From Oxytricha trifallax (Eukaryota > Ciliophora > Spirotrichea > Sporadotrichida > Oxytrichidae), in contig ARYC01000230.1 in the NCBI GenBank assembly GCA_000711775.1, forward strand, positions 28,840-92,839: 64,000 nt of DNA, written 5' to 3'. The notes beneath the pieces were generated by a model. The model ran no database searches. It was not told the origin of the DNA and worked only from the letters and a program-made list of their open reading frames with translations. The position numbers were made by a program, and so were the translations under genes. Below are positions 35,781 to 49,580 of the stretch, one piece after another (position 1 is the stretch's first letter; each line of letters begins with the position of its first letter).

Positions 35781-37260
35781 CAGATACATGTTAAATGTCA
35801 CATATATATATTATTATGAAAATATCATGATCACTTAACACTTTTTAAAATTTATTACTTCTTCAAATATTTATCATTTTCATTTTTAAATATATTTTCA
35901 GTATATTTGAATATTTATAACATTTTCAATTTTATCGAAATATTTTTTTCTATTATTATAAATAATATCAAACCTATGATCAACAAAAATAAAGGAGCTC
36001 ATAAAAATTTATTTGATTCAATAACTTTTGTTTTATCAAGATGCATTGCTTTTGTTGATTAGTGCAATTAATTTTATTTTTAAATATTAAAAGAGTTTAG
36101 ATATTGTGGTCACAATAATTGAAATTATTGTGATACCAATATGAAAAGTTTATATATATATATTTAAAATAAATTTGTATATTAAATTATTATAATTTTA
36201 ATAGTAAATAAATATTGAGGGTATAACACTAAATTGTTGATTTTTATATTTTTTGTGTGTACCAAGTTTATAATAATAGCTTTGGCAAATTGAAATAATC
36301 ATTTCCGAAAGATTCATAGGAATATTGTGAAAATATCCAATTGTGAAATAATACAAATTATATTGAGTTATTTTTTTAAAATGCTTTCCTAAAACAATAT
36401 TAGAAAAGGGATTTATAATTGTATTGAAAAAGCCGATATTTTTTTAAGTATAGTCAAGGACATCAAAATTTAAATAAATTATATAAATAGCCTTAAGATG
36501 TCAAATTTATAAAATAATACTTAGTTAAAGATTATTAATAGTTTCAAGGTAGTGTTGACAAGAATATAAATATCATTAAAAAATATGATTAATACTATTT
36601 TTTTACATTAGAAATTTATCAAAGAATATAGCATGATAAACCCGAATGAATACAGCAACGAGAGCAATTAAAAATTAAAATAATAATTATAAATATTAAT
36701 ATGTAATACAAGTGAGGGAAATAATCAAAGTATAGAAGATAATTAAGATGTGTCAGGTTTAATTAGACATCTTTTCTATGATTTGGCTAGTTGACTTTAA
36801 CCATACAAGGGTAGGTACTAGAAGAGCAGTGAAAATTTGTTGGTTAAATGAATTATAATATTGACTATGGAAAACCTTAATTTTTTCTCTTTTTAATTAT
36901 TATAAAAGCATCATATTTTGCTTTTATAACTTCTATTTATCATGTTCTATAGATGTTAATAATTTCAAGATCTTTTATTTCTTTTTCTGTATTAATCTAT
37001 ATTGATTTTTATGAATTATATAAGGTTTATTGGTATATAAACTATTAATATATGTTTAATTAATTTTCGATTTTATTATGAGTAAGGTTTTAAATTTAAT
37101 AGTACTATTTACTTTATATGTTACAGTTGAGTTGACAATTTTAAATTTATAGATGAATTAACAATGAGTAATCCTCAATTGGTCAAAGTATTCAATATTA
37201 ACAGCTGAAAATATTTATTTTAATATTTATAATCTTAATTATTTTTAATTATATTCAAAT
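35781..37260. other. AT-rich spacer before LINE copies
   Basis: AT-rich, with a slightly richer patch near 36640-36850. Nothing recognisable as a gene. Confidence 0.5.
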
Positions 37261-38710
37261 AAATAAGATAATAAGTTAAAATAGTAAAATTAAAAAGAGC
37301 GGTGATCACATGGACAAGGACCAACACCAAAACAAGGGGAGGAGGAGACTACCAGTATACATGGAGGAAGCTAGTGAAGAAAAAAAACCAACCCAAAAAT
37401 CGAGAAAAAAATTTTTGAACATTCAGATAAGGACCTAAGTAATCGAGCATTCCAAAACCTGCAAGTCTATGAAGAACTATAAAAAAACAACAAGACATTC
37501 TTTGAGGGGAAGGAAATTAAGATAAAGAAAGGAGTTGCCTAAGGAAGCAGAATATCTCCTTTACTATTTAATGTGTATCTACAGGATGCCCAATACTCTC
37601 AACCAGAACTGAAGTCACTCATAAAATAGTGCAAACTAATAGCATTCGCTGATGACTTGCTTGTCAACATAAAAGATGCATAATAATTTAAGAGAGTAAT
37701 AGATGGTTTCAGAGAAATAGTGAAAACTCATAACTTGCGACTAAATGTTAAAAAGACAGTATTTCTTACAGACGCAAAATAGTTTGAGAAGGTTGAAGAA
37801 ATTGAAGGAATAAAGAAGGTACAAGAGGCAAAATATTTGGGGATGAATATATGCCTTAATACCAGACAATTACTCAAGAGCATGTGGGAAGAAATGAAAA
37901 GACAAACAGAGATCTACCAGAGAATTACAAAATCTACCAACCCAACAGTAAGTGACTCGATAATGGTGGCTCAGATTAGGTCACTTGTGATCTATAAATA
38001 CACCCCTCTAGTAGCGGCCAAGTATGTAAAGGTAGGGGAAATTGAGAAGATGGAGATGCAGCTGAAAAGGATAGCATTCAAAACGGCAAGGGACATTCCT
38101 AAAAAAGTACTAAGGAATGTATCGTAGCTGAAAGTTACGAATACAGCCGAAATAATACAGCAACTATTTCAGAAGAACTTGAAAAAGTTCAAATCTAACT
38201 TGGAGCTTTTGATAAAACCAAAGGAGACAACAATAGAGATTAAGCAGAAAGAGAAATCTCTCAAAAATAATAAAAACTATTTATAACAAAAATTGTGATG
38301 GACACTATGATGACTATAAGCCAGGGAAGGACAATAGCTTCCTTTTGCATGTGCACTATTGCAATGTTGCAAAGTAATCGTGGATGCAAATCACATGAAA
38401 TAGTGTAATTTAATAAATTCTGCTGGTGACCCAAACAGATTTTCTAAATAAGTGAAAGAACATAGATTAATTGACATGAAAAGCCAAACACAAATAGATA
38501 TAATTACGAAATTGATTTGGCTATACTAAAGAATTAGAACATTGGAACAGCATGAATATTATTAACCGATAAAAAAGATATTCAGAGTGACGTATGTTAA
38601 AAAGATGGACAAAGCATTTGAAGAAGATATACAAAAAACTAAGCCATCAAAACTGAATATTTTAATAGTAAGCCCTAATGAGTTTATAAAGCAGTGAAAT
38701 CGGAGAAATA
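37261..38710 (+). mobile_element. LINE copy 1 with internal deletion
   Basis: Begins with a 49-bp leader (37261-37309) that recurs at 38711, then a short Lys/Arg-rich N-terminal frame (MDKDQHQNKGRRRLPVYMEE) and at once the second half of a reverse transcriptase. The expected ORF1, endonuclease and first reverse-transcriptase blocks are missing, so the copy is internally deleted. No target-site duplication could be identified. Confidence 0.75.
37380..38298 (+). CDS. Non-LTR reverse transcriptase fragment
   Basis: Open from about 37380 to TGA 38296-38298 with Gln as TAA/TAG. Reverse-transcriptase blocks are clear: KKGVAQGSRISPLLFNVYLQ (near 37530-37590), the catalytic KLIAFADDLLVNIK (FADD near 37644), LRLNVKKTVFLT, then VQEAKYLGMNI of the thumb side. 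Downstream, after a TGA, FLLHVHYCNVAKQSW (near 38340) may be the C-terminal zinc knuckle of LINE ORF2, and coding continues to about 38700 (MKSQTQIDIITKLIWLYQRI). LINE reverse transcriptases copy their RNA into DNA at a nicked target. The N-terminal half is absent. Confidence 0.85.
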
Positions 38711-38759
38711 AAATAAGATAATAAATTAAAATAGTAAAATTAAAAAGAGCTGTGATCAT

Positions 38760-39248
38760 ATGGAAAGTTCTCAATTTAACAAGAAAGGAGTCTAAATAGA
38801 TATATCTATGGATGACCTGAGCAGCAGGAAAGATGACTACAAGAATAGCAGATACTTAGAGAGAGTCGACGAGATCAGGTTTGACCATAGAAACAGAATT
38901 AAAGAGTGGGAAGCCCTAGGAATCAGGAACAGAGATCAAGAAGAGATTCCTCTAAACAAGCAAATGGGTTTTAAGAGCAAACTGAAGATTGGAAAATCTA
39001 ACCTAAGCAAGAAACTTAATTAACCACAGAAATAGAGGAGCCAAACTGATAGACATATTGACGGTTCAATCTGCGATCAGAGTGATTAGATGAAGTTGAA
39101 GAATCTTATAGACCTAGCGGAGGTAACGTGCAAGGATTTTGATAAGATCATCTACGAAAAAAAAAAGGGTGGGAACCATTGGTAACGAGGATGTTAGTAG
39201 TTGTTTGCTGCCCTAGCAGAAGAAACAAGATGGAGAAAGCCTTTTTGA
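38760..39248 (+). CDS. LINE ORF1-like protein, 162 residues
   Basis: ATG 38760 to TGA 39246-39248. Charged and helical: MESSQFNKKGVQIDISMDDL, DEIRFDHRNRIKEWEALGIR, then LIDLAEVTCKDFDKIIYEKK and LAEETRWRKPF. Position behind the leader and composition suit a LINE ORF1 nucleic-acid-binding protein, but no domain is recognised. Confidence 0.5.
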
Positions 39249-40420
39249 GAAAATTCGAAGATAGAGAGCGTGTAAGAAGAAGAGGAGTAAGAGAGGACCA
39301 ACTCTGGTCAGAGAAACAATGGTGCTATTGGGAGGAGATAAACTAAGAATGGAGACTTGATGACATGATACCAGGAGATCATATCAGGGAAGATACAATG
39401 GAAACCTGCACTAAGCAAATCGAAGAACTGTAGTTCAGCTTAGTGAGACTGAACTACTTGATATTGCTACCGATTACTATGAGAGAGCAAGGTATTGCGC
39501 AGATGGAGAAAACAATAGGAACTATGAACTGGTAGCTGGACAATAGCAAATACTGGAGACAAATGGAAGAGGTTGAGGGAATTATCGTTCCAGTTTGCTG
39601 TTAAGGCTCTATAAAAAACTGCTAAAATTGGGTCGTAATGAAGATCGAGAAGTAAGGGAAAGTGGTAGAAGTTTATGACCCAAGGAGATTAGTGGGAAGT
39701 CTTGCAATACTACAGAAGAACCTGAGAAGACTAAATGAAGTAAAAATAGGAACCGTGGGCAAGGACTATGAGATGAAGAAGATAGCAACAAAAGCAGATA
39801 CTTCAATGCATGCTTCCAGAGGATTGTGGCATCATAGCTCTTCTGATCATAAATCACCTGACTCTTGAACTACCAGGTGAGCCGGTATTTCAGATATTTT
39901 GGAAGGATTGGATACAAATGCAGAGATACTACTTGATGCTGAACCTAGAGGTGGGGTATATGAAGATGGAAATAGGGATGTCAGAATTTGCATTGAAAGA
40001 GGAAGAGATAGTTGAAAGTACAAGAACAACAGAGTGAATCTATGTGGATGAGAATGAACGATGAGATCGGATCTCAAAACTATACCCAGACGATAATTTT
40101 TTATACTTAGGATGGGATGGTTCTGGAAAACTTCAGCAAAACTGAGTTGGAAAAGGCCATGGATGGACAAGGAAGAGAAATCAGTGAACTTGGGGAGGAA
40201 GTTTCGGAAATAGAAGAATGCCTATTAACGCAAAATCCAAAGCAGAGAGAGGGAGAATTCGATGATGAACAGGAAGAGAGAAGATGAGTCCATAGGAAGA
40301 GACCGCCAAATACCAGAGAAGAACGGAAAAAAGAATGAGATGTTGAAGAAGATTCAAAAGAAACGAAAAAAATCAGGATGAATGAGAAGAGGACAGAAAG
40401 TGGGAAGTGAGGTATCACTG
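39249..40420 (+). pseudogene. Broken LINE ORF2-like coding region
   Basis: Coding composition in shifting frames: KQWCYWEEINQEWRLDDMIP (near 39310), EELQFSLVRLNYLILLPITM, VVEVYDPRRLVGSLAILQKN (near 39665), LPGEPVFQIFWKDWIQMQRY (near 39870) and an acidic/Lys-rich tail near 40150-40400. It may be the endonuclease part of ORF2 or a different LINE; I could not place named motifs. Confidence 0.4.
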
Positions 40421-43400
40421 TTATGCTTGTTGAATCCCACTAATTATGATGCATTGACTTTATATTACTTTCTAAAGTGATTTTTTATAATATTTTTATT
40501 ATTACCTAAAGTATTTTACTACTACTACTATATTGTAATATTTATGTAGGAAATGATAAAATTATAAATTATAAATAATGATTATTTTTTAATTATTTTA
40601 AATATATAACTGATAATTGTAAATGTTTAATAAATTATTCATTTTTATTAAACTCAATAGACATGTAATTTGTTCTCATATAGCATTGATCTTCAAAACG
40701 ACTCATTTCGATAAATACATTTACATTTTAGTAATCATCCTTTTTATAATAACACCGCATTGCTATCTTAGCAATAATCATCATATTAATTCAAAGTTCA
40801 AGTAGATATTTGTATGATTTAGAATACAATCGTTTCATATGTAGTGATGGCTTTTGCGTTTGCATTATTATACAATTAGTTATATTCACAGATATCATAG
40901 ATGAATATTTCTTTGATATTGCCATTGGCTGCGAGATTGTCTGTCGCTAAACTATTAAGATAAAGTTTATCTAGAATTCATTAAATATTTATTTTAAGTT
41001 CGTGAATCACTTTCAAATGTTATGTCTCAACACATTAAAAATAAGCAGGAATACAGCTCTAACTAATAGCAATTTATAGATTATTAAAATGCTATTTAAT
41101 TAATCTGCATCTATGATTATTTTAAAGTTAATTGTTATTATTTCTTAGTTTCTTTATTATTATTATTATGGCATTTAAAATTGTTGAAATTAATTCATTT
41201 TTTAAACTAATCAAAATTGGATTACTAGCCTCAATCAGCCTGTAAATATATTGAACATATTTATCATTTTTCATTTGTAATATTTCAGTTATAACAAATA
41301 TGTTATTGTTTAACAATTCTTTTTTAAAAATATTAAAATGAATGAGTTAAGAAGTTGTGATAATAAAACAATCAATAAAGTCCATGCAGGTTCAACTTTA
41401 AAGAACCTAAAGGAATTGCGTTAAGTCAATAAGGAATTTCACAAACTTTAATATTTATATACTTGATATAAAAAATACTGTGCTTACTTCTTATAAGAAG
41501 TCTGAGGCACCTTCTATTTTTCCAAAGATAATTGTCCATAAATCTTTTAAGAACTTACATTTCAGATTTTCATGGTTTTTATAAAATATCTTATATATTA
41601 AAACTACAATTTATCTTTTAGAACATTATGTTAATACAAATGAATATTTTATATCCAGTCATTTTCAATCTAAGCTATTTTTTGTTTGATTTTTAAATAT
41701 CATTTCATTTATAACTTTAGGTAGATTAAGAAGGTTTATAATATCGAATTTCAATTAAAGTTAAATATTTTATATTTCTTTATATTTATAATACCAGTTT
41801 ATAAATAATCCTAAATCTACAGCTTTACAATATTAATAACTACTATTAACGAATGCCTTCAACTCCTCTTAATATGGAAATACAGCATAATCAGTCCACG
41901 GGATTGTCTATAATATTCTTTTGATATCACAATTTTTAGCAAGCAGGTGTCTAATAAATTTTAAGTAATAAGTCAAATTAGTAAGAGGCATGAATATAAC
42001 AAGATTATAATTGAATAATTATAACTTGAATCATTATGACTTTTTTAAAAGATTAACAGCGATTCATAAAGACCAAACTATAACGTGACGCTCTCTGGTA
42101 ATACCTGTAATACTTAGAGTATAATTAATTATATATTTAATTAAGTCATATAGTGAGTTTTGATTACTGCTATATGAAGCAAAGATAACTATTTACGAAT
42201 TATTGTTGCTGGTGTTAATCGAATATCAGGAATATTAGAATAAAAATACAAATTAATAATGACTATGCCAAAGCATAATTCATCTTCAATTCAATATTAT
42301 TATTAAAGCTTACCAGATTAGAGATGAAATTAAGGTAAAACAAAAGCTAGTTAAATAGATGTGAATGAAACAGGCAAATGTACCACAGATACTTGAATCA
42401 TTCATGAGTGAGTATCTGGTATCAGTGTTAAATTGATAATAAAAAGAGTATTCTTAAATAAAAGTTGGATCCTGCTGATGTTAAATCACTAAGTTAATAG
42501 TTATAAATATAGAAGAACTTTTGCTCTTACTAGAAGAAAGAAGTATATTAATAATATTTTACATGAATTTTTAGAAACTAATTTTAAATGAGGAGTAAAT
42601 AAAAACAGAAATTATATACACATAGTTATATTTAAAAGTGGAGCAGCGAGGTTATTAAACCTATAATATAACCAGGTAAAAAGAACTAATATTTTTACAA
42701 TATAATTCAATATTTTTAAAATCAAAAGACTTATCTATCATTATCATAGTTATTTCTCTTATTTTTAAGCTATTTTTATTGATGAGCATAATTTTTATAT
42801 AGAAATTTAATCAGAAACAGATAAATTCTCTTCTATATTATGCAAGAACTGGATCTAATTTATATTTCTCAAAATTATGAGAAAAACAGATTCTATGAAA
42901 ATGACTTCATGATAGGTTCTTCGCTTAAATATATTTATTTTGAGAAATGTACAAATATAAGTTAAATAACATACTATATTAAAGACAGTTAGTAATTAAG
43001 TAGTAATAAATGCATTTTTTTATCGCATATATAAAGACTTCATTCTGATAAATAAAAAAATAATTTATAATAATCATTTTTGTGACAGTTAAATTATATT
43101 TCATGTTTATTTATTCCTAATCATTTGTATTTTATCAATAATAATGAATCCACATTTTGGCTAAAAGGCCCCGGATCTTATACATATTCATTTTTTCATA
43201 TATGGGTCAAGCCCTTTCAATTTAAGTTGTCAAGTCGACTCTTTCTCTACTTAGATGAAGGGTATATCAATTCATGATATTTAAATTAATCGATTAACTC
43301 CTGGCTTAACTATTGAGTTTAACTCTCTATTATTTTTTATGTTTGCTTCAATAAATATATGTCAATTATTTACCCATATTTTAAGAGTTATCAATCATCA

Positions 43401-43479
43401 TGATGAAAATGTTCCTATTAATATTTTCCATACATTATAGAATTACCCCATTTTTTGTCTTTTCAGAGTTGAATAATAT
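40421..43479. other. AT-rich spacer
   Basis: AT-rich with no coding island I can support. Moderately richer patches near 41870-41960 and 43150-43310 show no recognisable protein. Confidence 0.5.
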
Positions 43480-44290
43480 TTGTTATAGAAAAACCATCGT
43501 CTTATGTGAGTCTTTATCAACTGACAGTATGCTGAAACCTTGAGGGACACGACTCCAAATGTTGAGTTCACTGTCTCTTAACTAATTAGTAGCATGTATC
43601 TGGTGGATCAGTATCTGTATCCAAATTATAAGATAAGTATTACTCTATGTTCATCTAATCTGTTCTAACAAGCAAGAGATTTGCATAAAATAGTGATCTT
43701 TAAGACTCCTTTTACCAGAGATAATTGAACTATCCCCTCACAAAATTCGTATTTAGATCGAGGTCTTTATACATATTTGCGGGTAGTGTAAGTTGTAGCA
43801 TTTTTACCATGCTGTTAATCTTATTCTCTTTCTAATATTCATTTGTGACAATTTTCATTGAGACTATATATTTCTAAATGAGAATATACTTTAATTAAAT
43901 ATTTTATTACCTATATTAATAAAATGCGTTTTAAGTTTAAGTTTATGTATCATTCAATTAATTTGCTTATTAAATTAAATACATACCCCTAATTCTATTC
44001 ATCTGTTCAAATTATATTTATTAAGCATACTCTCTTTACATGTCCAAGTCTTCTCTTTCTACTTAAGATAAACTTCATCAACGTATCTTAAACACCTTGT
44101 TGCACAGTAGTGTCAAAGTAAGTTTCTATTTCTTAGATACCAATATGGCCTTGATCTAAGGCACCTAGTATTTTGAACAGACTTGATAAGACACAACATC
44201 AGTCTAGTCTATTGTTAAGAGTGGCGGGACTCTTGCCATATCTGTTGTAGTTTACAGAATCTTCACAAGTTCTATGTAGTATTCTATCAA
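43480..44290 (+). pseudogene. Broken coding island, unknown
   Basis: Pieces: AETLRDTTPNVEFTVSQLIS to IVIFKTPFTRDN (43530-43725), an in-frame TGA, then TIPSQNSYLDRGLYTYLR; after an AT-rich gap of about 250 bp MSKSSLSTQDKLHQRILNTL (near 44040) and SILNRLDKTQHQSSLLLRVA (near 44170). It reads like one split gene with IES-like gaps, but no family is recognised and part of the minus strand is also open. Confidence 0.3.
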
Positions 44291-44625
44291 TTATTTAAAT
44301 TATAAATTTAATTTGTATAAGCTATAGTCGTTGCCATCTCAATAAATTGTTCTTAATTATATTTTTTGTCATAGTACCATGTTCATATTAATGTCTTTTA
44401 TGATAATTGTTATCAAGGTTTCTTCATCATGTACCTTGGTATTTAACTGTAGAGACTACTTTACTTTAATTTTAAAACTCAATTCTATCTCTCTGACTGA
44501 TTATATAATTCTTTTAACAATTTCCATTAATTATTCCTACCCTCACATTATTAGGTTGCATGTAAGCCAATTTGATAGCATCTATGAATTATTTGTTAGA
44601 TTTAATTTATACAGGTTGATTTAAA

Positions 44626-45300
44626 ATGATAAAACCAATCAAAGCAAGATGGAAAGAGTTCTTTTTAGTTTAATAGGAAGTATATAATTTGCTGCTTCAG
44701 TCTTACTTACTTTTTAATATACAACTGAATGAAGAAGTATTTGATCCAAATAAAACGCATTAATCACTTGCATTTAGAGGCGGCTGATCATACAATTCAG
44801 GAAATGTATAAAGCCATTTAGTATTAAACACTATATAATGAGCGGGGTAGTGAAATGTAAACAGAACTAACTCGGCTTATTAGGCACTTGTCTATCTCGT
44901 AATCTCCAGTACCTTACGTCTAATCATAGAGATTCAAATGGTTCCTCTGGTAAGTTCTATCTGTATAATTTTACTGTACTAATTTATCAAACAAAAGTAG
45001 GAAAATGATGGAATAAAAAACTAATGTATTATCTAATGAAAATGTAAATAATGATCAACTCTTCCAGATAAAAGAATATAATAAAGTATTATAGTTGCCA
45101 AATAAGTGACATAAATGCAGCATATTTATGACAAAATTTTCGATATCACTATACTTGTTGATGCAATGAGACATCTTAGTGCTGCTTTTTCTATTTAATA
45201 AAAATGCAATGAGTGACATTCATTTACAGATTTTTTTATAGGCATTTAACAAAGATAATGTCACAAACCTATGCTCTCTTGTGAACTTTATGTTATGGTT
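44626..45300 (+). pseudogene. Broken coding island, unknown
   Basis: Starts MIKPIKARWKEFFLVQQEVY, continues NEEVFDPNKTHQSLAFRGG, hits TGA, and goes on SYNSGNVQSHLVLNTI; later IYDKIFDITILVDAMRHLSA and HSFTDFFIGI (near 45120-45245). Several TGA codons and frame changes. No family recognised. Confidence 0.3.
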
Positions 45301-46109
45301 TAATAATATATTAAATTATTTTAAATGGTATGACTCTAATAAGTCATTGTTTGACCATTTAAAGTTTAAGATAGACATATAATGCTTCAGGCTGATTAAG
45401 TATTCATAAATTATTTTTAATTATAAAGAACCTTTTTATTTTACAATAAAATGACTAATACTTATATTTAATATATTATAGGATTCAAAGAAATGATCGA
45501 TATACCTTACAATAGAGCTATTACCTTATTTACATGTAATTTGATTATAAAATTCTCTAAATTCTCACATTCTTTCATTACGAGGGTGTATTCAAGATTC
45601 TAATATTTTATTAGCAATTATTACTAGCAAGAAAATTATAATATTAAAAATAGAATTATGTACTCAATTTGAATGGCTTTAACTAGAAAGACAGCACTTT
45701 ATTGCCTTTGATTATGTTCTTATTGTTGTTGTTGCTGTTAATGTTTTTATTGCTGATGTATTAACTAATTAATATATTTTATCTTGTATTCTTGTTCTTT
45801 ATCGAATTTTCCTTTTTCATCTTCTTTTCTTGCTTTTACTTTTGAACAATGCTCAATTATAAAGCAATAAATCGTCATTGAAATATAAACATCAGTTAAC
45901 TAAATTAAGAAGAGGATTTACCTAAAAAATATATACATATCTGACAGTTATTATGACAAATTAAGAATTACTCTCAATGAAACAATCATACTTATCTTTG
46001 AATAGAGATATATAAATACCGTCATATAATGCAACATTTACTAATATACTAATCACATTTAAACATATAGTTTTTCATTTATTTTTATAAGGTTTTCCTA
46101 TTTAAAATG

Positions 46110-46690
46110 CTGCTTAATAAGATTGGACAAAGAGTAAGCTTGAATTTAGTGCTCGCTAAATCCAATAAGGAATGTCTCGCTTAGACTGCCTCTTCTATTT
46201 TGATTCACTGAATGTTTACTTTACTTGTTAATGTATGGCCACTATTACTCTTTTGCTGTACTTGCTGCTAAATTCTTCATACTCTTCTAATTTGAAGTTC
46301 TCTTTAACGTGTTGCTGAGCACACACCTTGAGCTTCCTGGTTTGAATATGATCTTGTGTTACTCTCCATGGTTGTCACTTTGTATTATGCTCTTAATAAA
46401 TAACTTTATAAATATACAACAAATTATTATTGCTATGCAATATGAGTGTTTATTCACATAGTCATCTCATTTGAAGCTGTATGTTCTTGAATCTCCTCTT
46501 GAACTAAATCAAGTGGTAAGCCCTATAGTCAATAAACTTTAATTGCTATTTAAATAAATAGATTTATCTAACTACATCCCTCGTTAAGTAAATCAAGCCA
46601 ACGACATTTATAATAGAAAGTTACATATTGAGTATTGAAAAGATTAATAAGAGGGCTAACAACACCAGGAGGAAGTTAGCTTAACCAAGA
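46110..46690 (-). pseudogene. Probable 22-kDa-family remnant
   Basis: The 5' piece SPLINLFNTQYVTFYYKCRW followed by LDLLNEGCS resembles the conserved start of the 22-kDa family (IQSQDLIGKFRSKEDLIDIW). The 3' piece is open for about 100 codons: KLKVCAQQHVKENFKLEEYE, RQSKRDIPYWIQRALNSSLL; the latter recalls FIQALNGSLN at 17.3 kb and WLQELPQ in TBE-B. An AT-rich gap separates the pieces. No transposase was recognised next to it. Upstream (46740-47040, minus) another coding-like piece includes DGVISFIIWLRTAALAL, which vaguely recalls CDC50 proteins. Confidence 0.35.
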
Positions 46691-47456
46691 TTATGCTATT
46701 TAACACCTATAAATTTATGATTCAAGATTTCCCTTGAATCATTAATTCTTCTAAGAATTGAAAAGCTTGAGTTTCTATATTAAATGTTATCTAACTCAAA
46801 TGACTTATACTAAATATAAATACCAAAGACATAACTATATAAATAACTTATTAAAAAGAGATTAATTTGTATAAAGTTCCCAAATATTCTAATTTTCATT
46901 AAATTAGATATCATAAACTTCCCTCTAGTTCATATTAGAGTAAATTAATAAAGCTAAAGCTGCAGTTCTAAGCCAAATTATAAACGAAATTACTCCATCT
47001 TCCACTTGGGGATAATCTATTTGGCCAGAGTATGCCCCAAGGAAAGTTCATAATAGGGGGGGGTAAATTGAAAATATATTATACATATTTCAATTAATAT
47101 TAGTTGTGTTTATATAATAAATTACAGCTTTATAGCATCACACTATAACCTATTGACATTCTTAAATATTTAATTGATTCTATTTAAGTTAGATAGATAA
47201 TAAAGAATAAATTGAGTGAATACTATCTTAAAGATCGTTTACTTGTATTATTTTCACATCATCCAATAAATAGAAGCTGTAATATATTATACTTGCATCG
47301 CAGTAGTGAGTATCATTAAATTTCAATCAGTCAAAATAGTAAAATAATCGTAAATTAAATAATCTTTAAATATAAAGAAATATAAATATAAACACATTTC
47401 TATATTTTATATAATTTATTTTTAGAGATTTGTTTTATTTATCTAATTAGTTTATA

Positions 47457-47876
47457 TACTTTGAAACCAAGTAGTAAAAATTATATATATTTGCTACTTG
47501 GTCCCAATCTTAATATATTTAAAAATATTTAAAATTTATAATTAAATTACTAAAGCATTTATAGCAAAAGTGTTATTACTTTTCTACAAAAATTGAATGT
47601 AATTAATGTACAATTATTTATTTTGTTTATTTAATAATTATAGACATAGAAAAATTAATAGTTTTAAAATTTAGTTACTTTAAATAGAAATATTTGAATA
47701 AATTATTTATTTATTTTAAATGCAATAAATTTCAATTAATTTTTGGAGAAAAATAATTACATTTATATCATTAATTCTGAATAAATTTATTTATGGTTTT
47801 TATTTAAATATATTAATATAAAGATTGGGACCAAGTAGTAAAATAAATAACTTTTTCTACTCTGTCCCAAAGTATA
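47457..47876. mobile_element. MITE-like foldback element of about 420 bp
   Basis: Ends are inverted: ACTTTGAAACCAAGTAGTAAA at the left and its imperfect complement TTTTTCTACTCTGTCCCAAAGT at the right, next to TA-rich flanks. Nested inside, CTACTTGGTCCCAATCT (47494-47510) and AGATTGGGACCAAGTAG (47823-47839) are perfect 17-bp inverted repeats, continued by TTAATATATTTAAA. No coding capacity, AT-rich interior. Confidence 0.7.
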
Positions 47877-48049
47877 TAAATAATTAAAATAAATCAAACA
47901 TGTTTTAAATAAATAATTATAAAAAAATTATCATCATCATTTATTTATATCTCGTTGTATTTTAAGATTTTAACTATTCACGGTTTTTACAGTATTATGA
48001 TTGAATAAACAATTATTAAACGATTAATATATATATATATATTGAATTT

Positions 48050-49580
48050 TCGCATTATGCTAGAGACATCTTCTAACTCTTGAATTGTCCTGATCATATG
48101 TGGTTTCCAGTTTTTTCACTTCTGGTTCACTATCTTTGCTTTCTTCACTTGGTGTTCTTCATTCTTTTTATCAATTCAATTTCCTAGTTTTGCGACTCAT
48201 TCTTCTCTCTCTTCTATTGTCTGTATTGGTGTCTGAGTACATAGAGTATTTTTTTCGATAATCTTCACTTTTCTTAATGTTATATAGAAAGTAAGTAATT
48301 TATTTCTGAAATATTTCTACCAATTCCCTGAATTTTCTTTCACAATTATGGTACTTCCAATAAATTTGTAATATCAATTCACAAATAATGACCAAATCAT
48401 CCAGTTTGTGTGCATGTGGATTGTACAATTGTTAATCCTAATTTTAGTTATACATAAGCTTCCAATTTATCATTTTTGATTCTTCAATTTATATATACAA
48501 ATCATTTAGTTTTATGGAAGTTCCCAATAATTCTATATTTATTTAGCAATATAGTTTCTAGGTTAAACAACAAGTTTTATTTTTGTATACTTTACCAAAT
48601 CTTTAGCAAATATTTTGAATATTTATTCCTCTAAAATATAATAATAGAGATGATCTTAGTAATCTCATGGACCCCCCAACATGATACGTTTTCGTTTATT
48701 TTTGAAATTCTTTCCATAATTCATTTGATTGCTTTTGTATTTTAGTAAAATCAAAAGTCAACCTATAGAGATGTTAGTGTTTTAAATCTTTAGCATAATA
48801 TATCTTTATAAATAAATACATTTAGCAACTCAGTTTAGTTCACTTTATGTTACATTAACAATATACTGACAAGGTTAATCAATAAAAACACTTCTAGTCC
48901 TCTGCATAATATACAACTCTCAAGTTTGATGTTATAACAAATCTTTAAAAATACTAGGGATTATATTTCTATTCCTTACTTTTGATGACAATAGAAGGTA
49001 TATATGATACATTTGAATAGACTAGACCTCATCTAATAGGGTCATGATTGGCTATATTATATCGTTGTAATTATTACTTCTTGAATTAAATCAAAGTTTT
49101 TCCACTTCATCATAATTTTTCTTGAACATTTATGTTGCTTCTCAAAGCATAACTCTTTCTATTCCATTTTTTTGTCTAGAATTTCAGTCAATATTATTAT
49201 TGAGCTCTTTTCTAGAGAAAGAATATACAAAATCCTCGACATTAAACCTTTTTTAAGTCAAGCAGGCTATTGAATAACTAAATTTTTACTAATATTAAGT
49301 GGCCTTCCTGTATGACTATCCTATCACTTGGCTTTAGGGCTAATTAAACTTCTTGCTTGGATTTGTATTTTCCAGTCTTGAAACATATTTTTAGTTTTGA
49401 GTTACTTTCGTATTAATTTCATTATTAATTCCCAATAACAACCTGATCCTTGCTTCAAATTCTGAGACTAAATATGACCTCTACCATCTTTCCTAGAACT
49501 TTGATAGGTACTTTAATCACCTAAAATTTCACTATTAAACTTACTTTTGGATGATTCATTGGTTTAATCTTCTTTAATGC
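48050..49580 (-). pseudogene. Minus-strand coding island, unknown, broken
   Basis: Coding composition on the minus strand in three frames: ESSKSKFNSEILGDQSTYQS (near 49560), KVPIKVLGKMVEVIFSLRI, YKSKQEVQLALKPSDRIVIQ (near 49370-49310), ILYILSLEKSSIIILTEILD (near 49220) and, after an AT-rich stretch, ERRMSRKTRKL and HMIRTIQELEDVSSI near 48060-48200. Possibly a host or retroelement gene with IESs. No named domain. Confidence 0.3.

Larger units (their letters stand above)
38711..40420 (+). mobile_element. LINE copy 2, head-to-tail with copy 1
   Basis: Starts with the same 49-bp leader as copy 1 (two or three differences by eye) directly after the ORF2 end of copy 1, followed by an ORF1-like frame and a long GC-richer stretch of broken coding sequence up to about 40420. 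No reverse-transcriptase block was found in it. Confidence 0.65.

Noticed and set aside
46740-47060. CDC50/LEM3-like fragment on the minus strand
   Set aside because: Only one short motif (IIWLRTAALAL) recalls the family; no other conserved block was found, so it is not listed as a gene.
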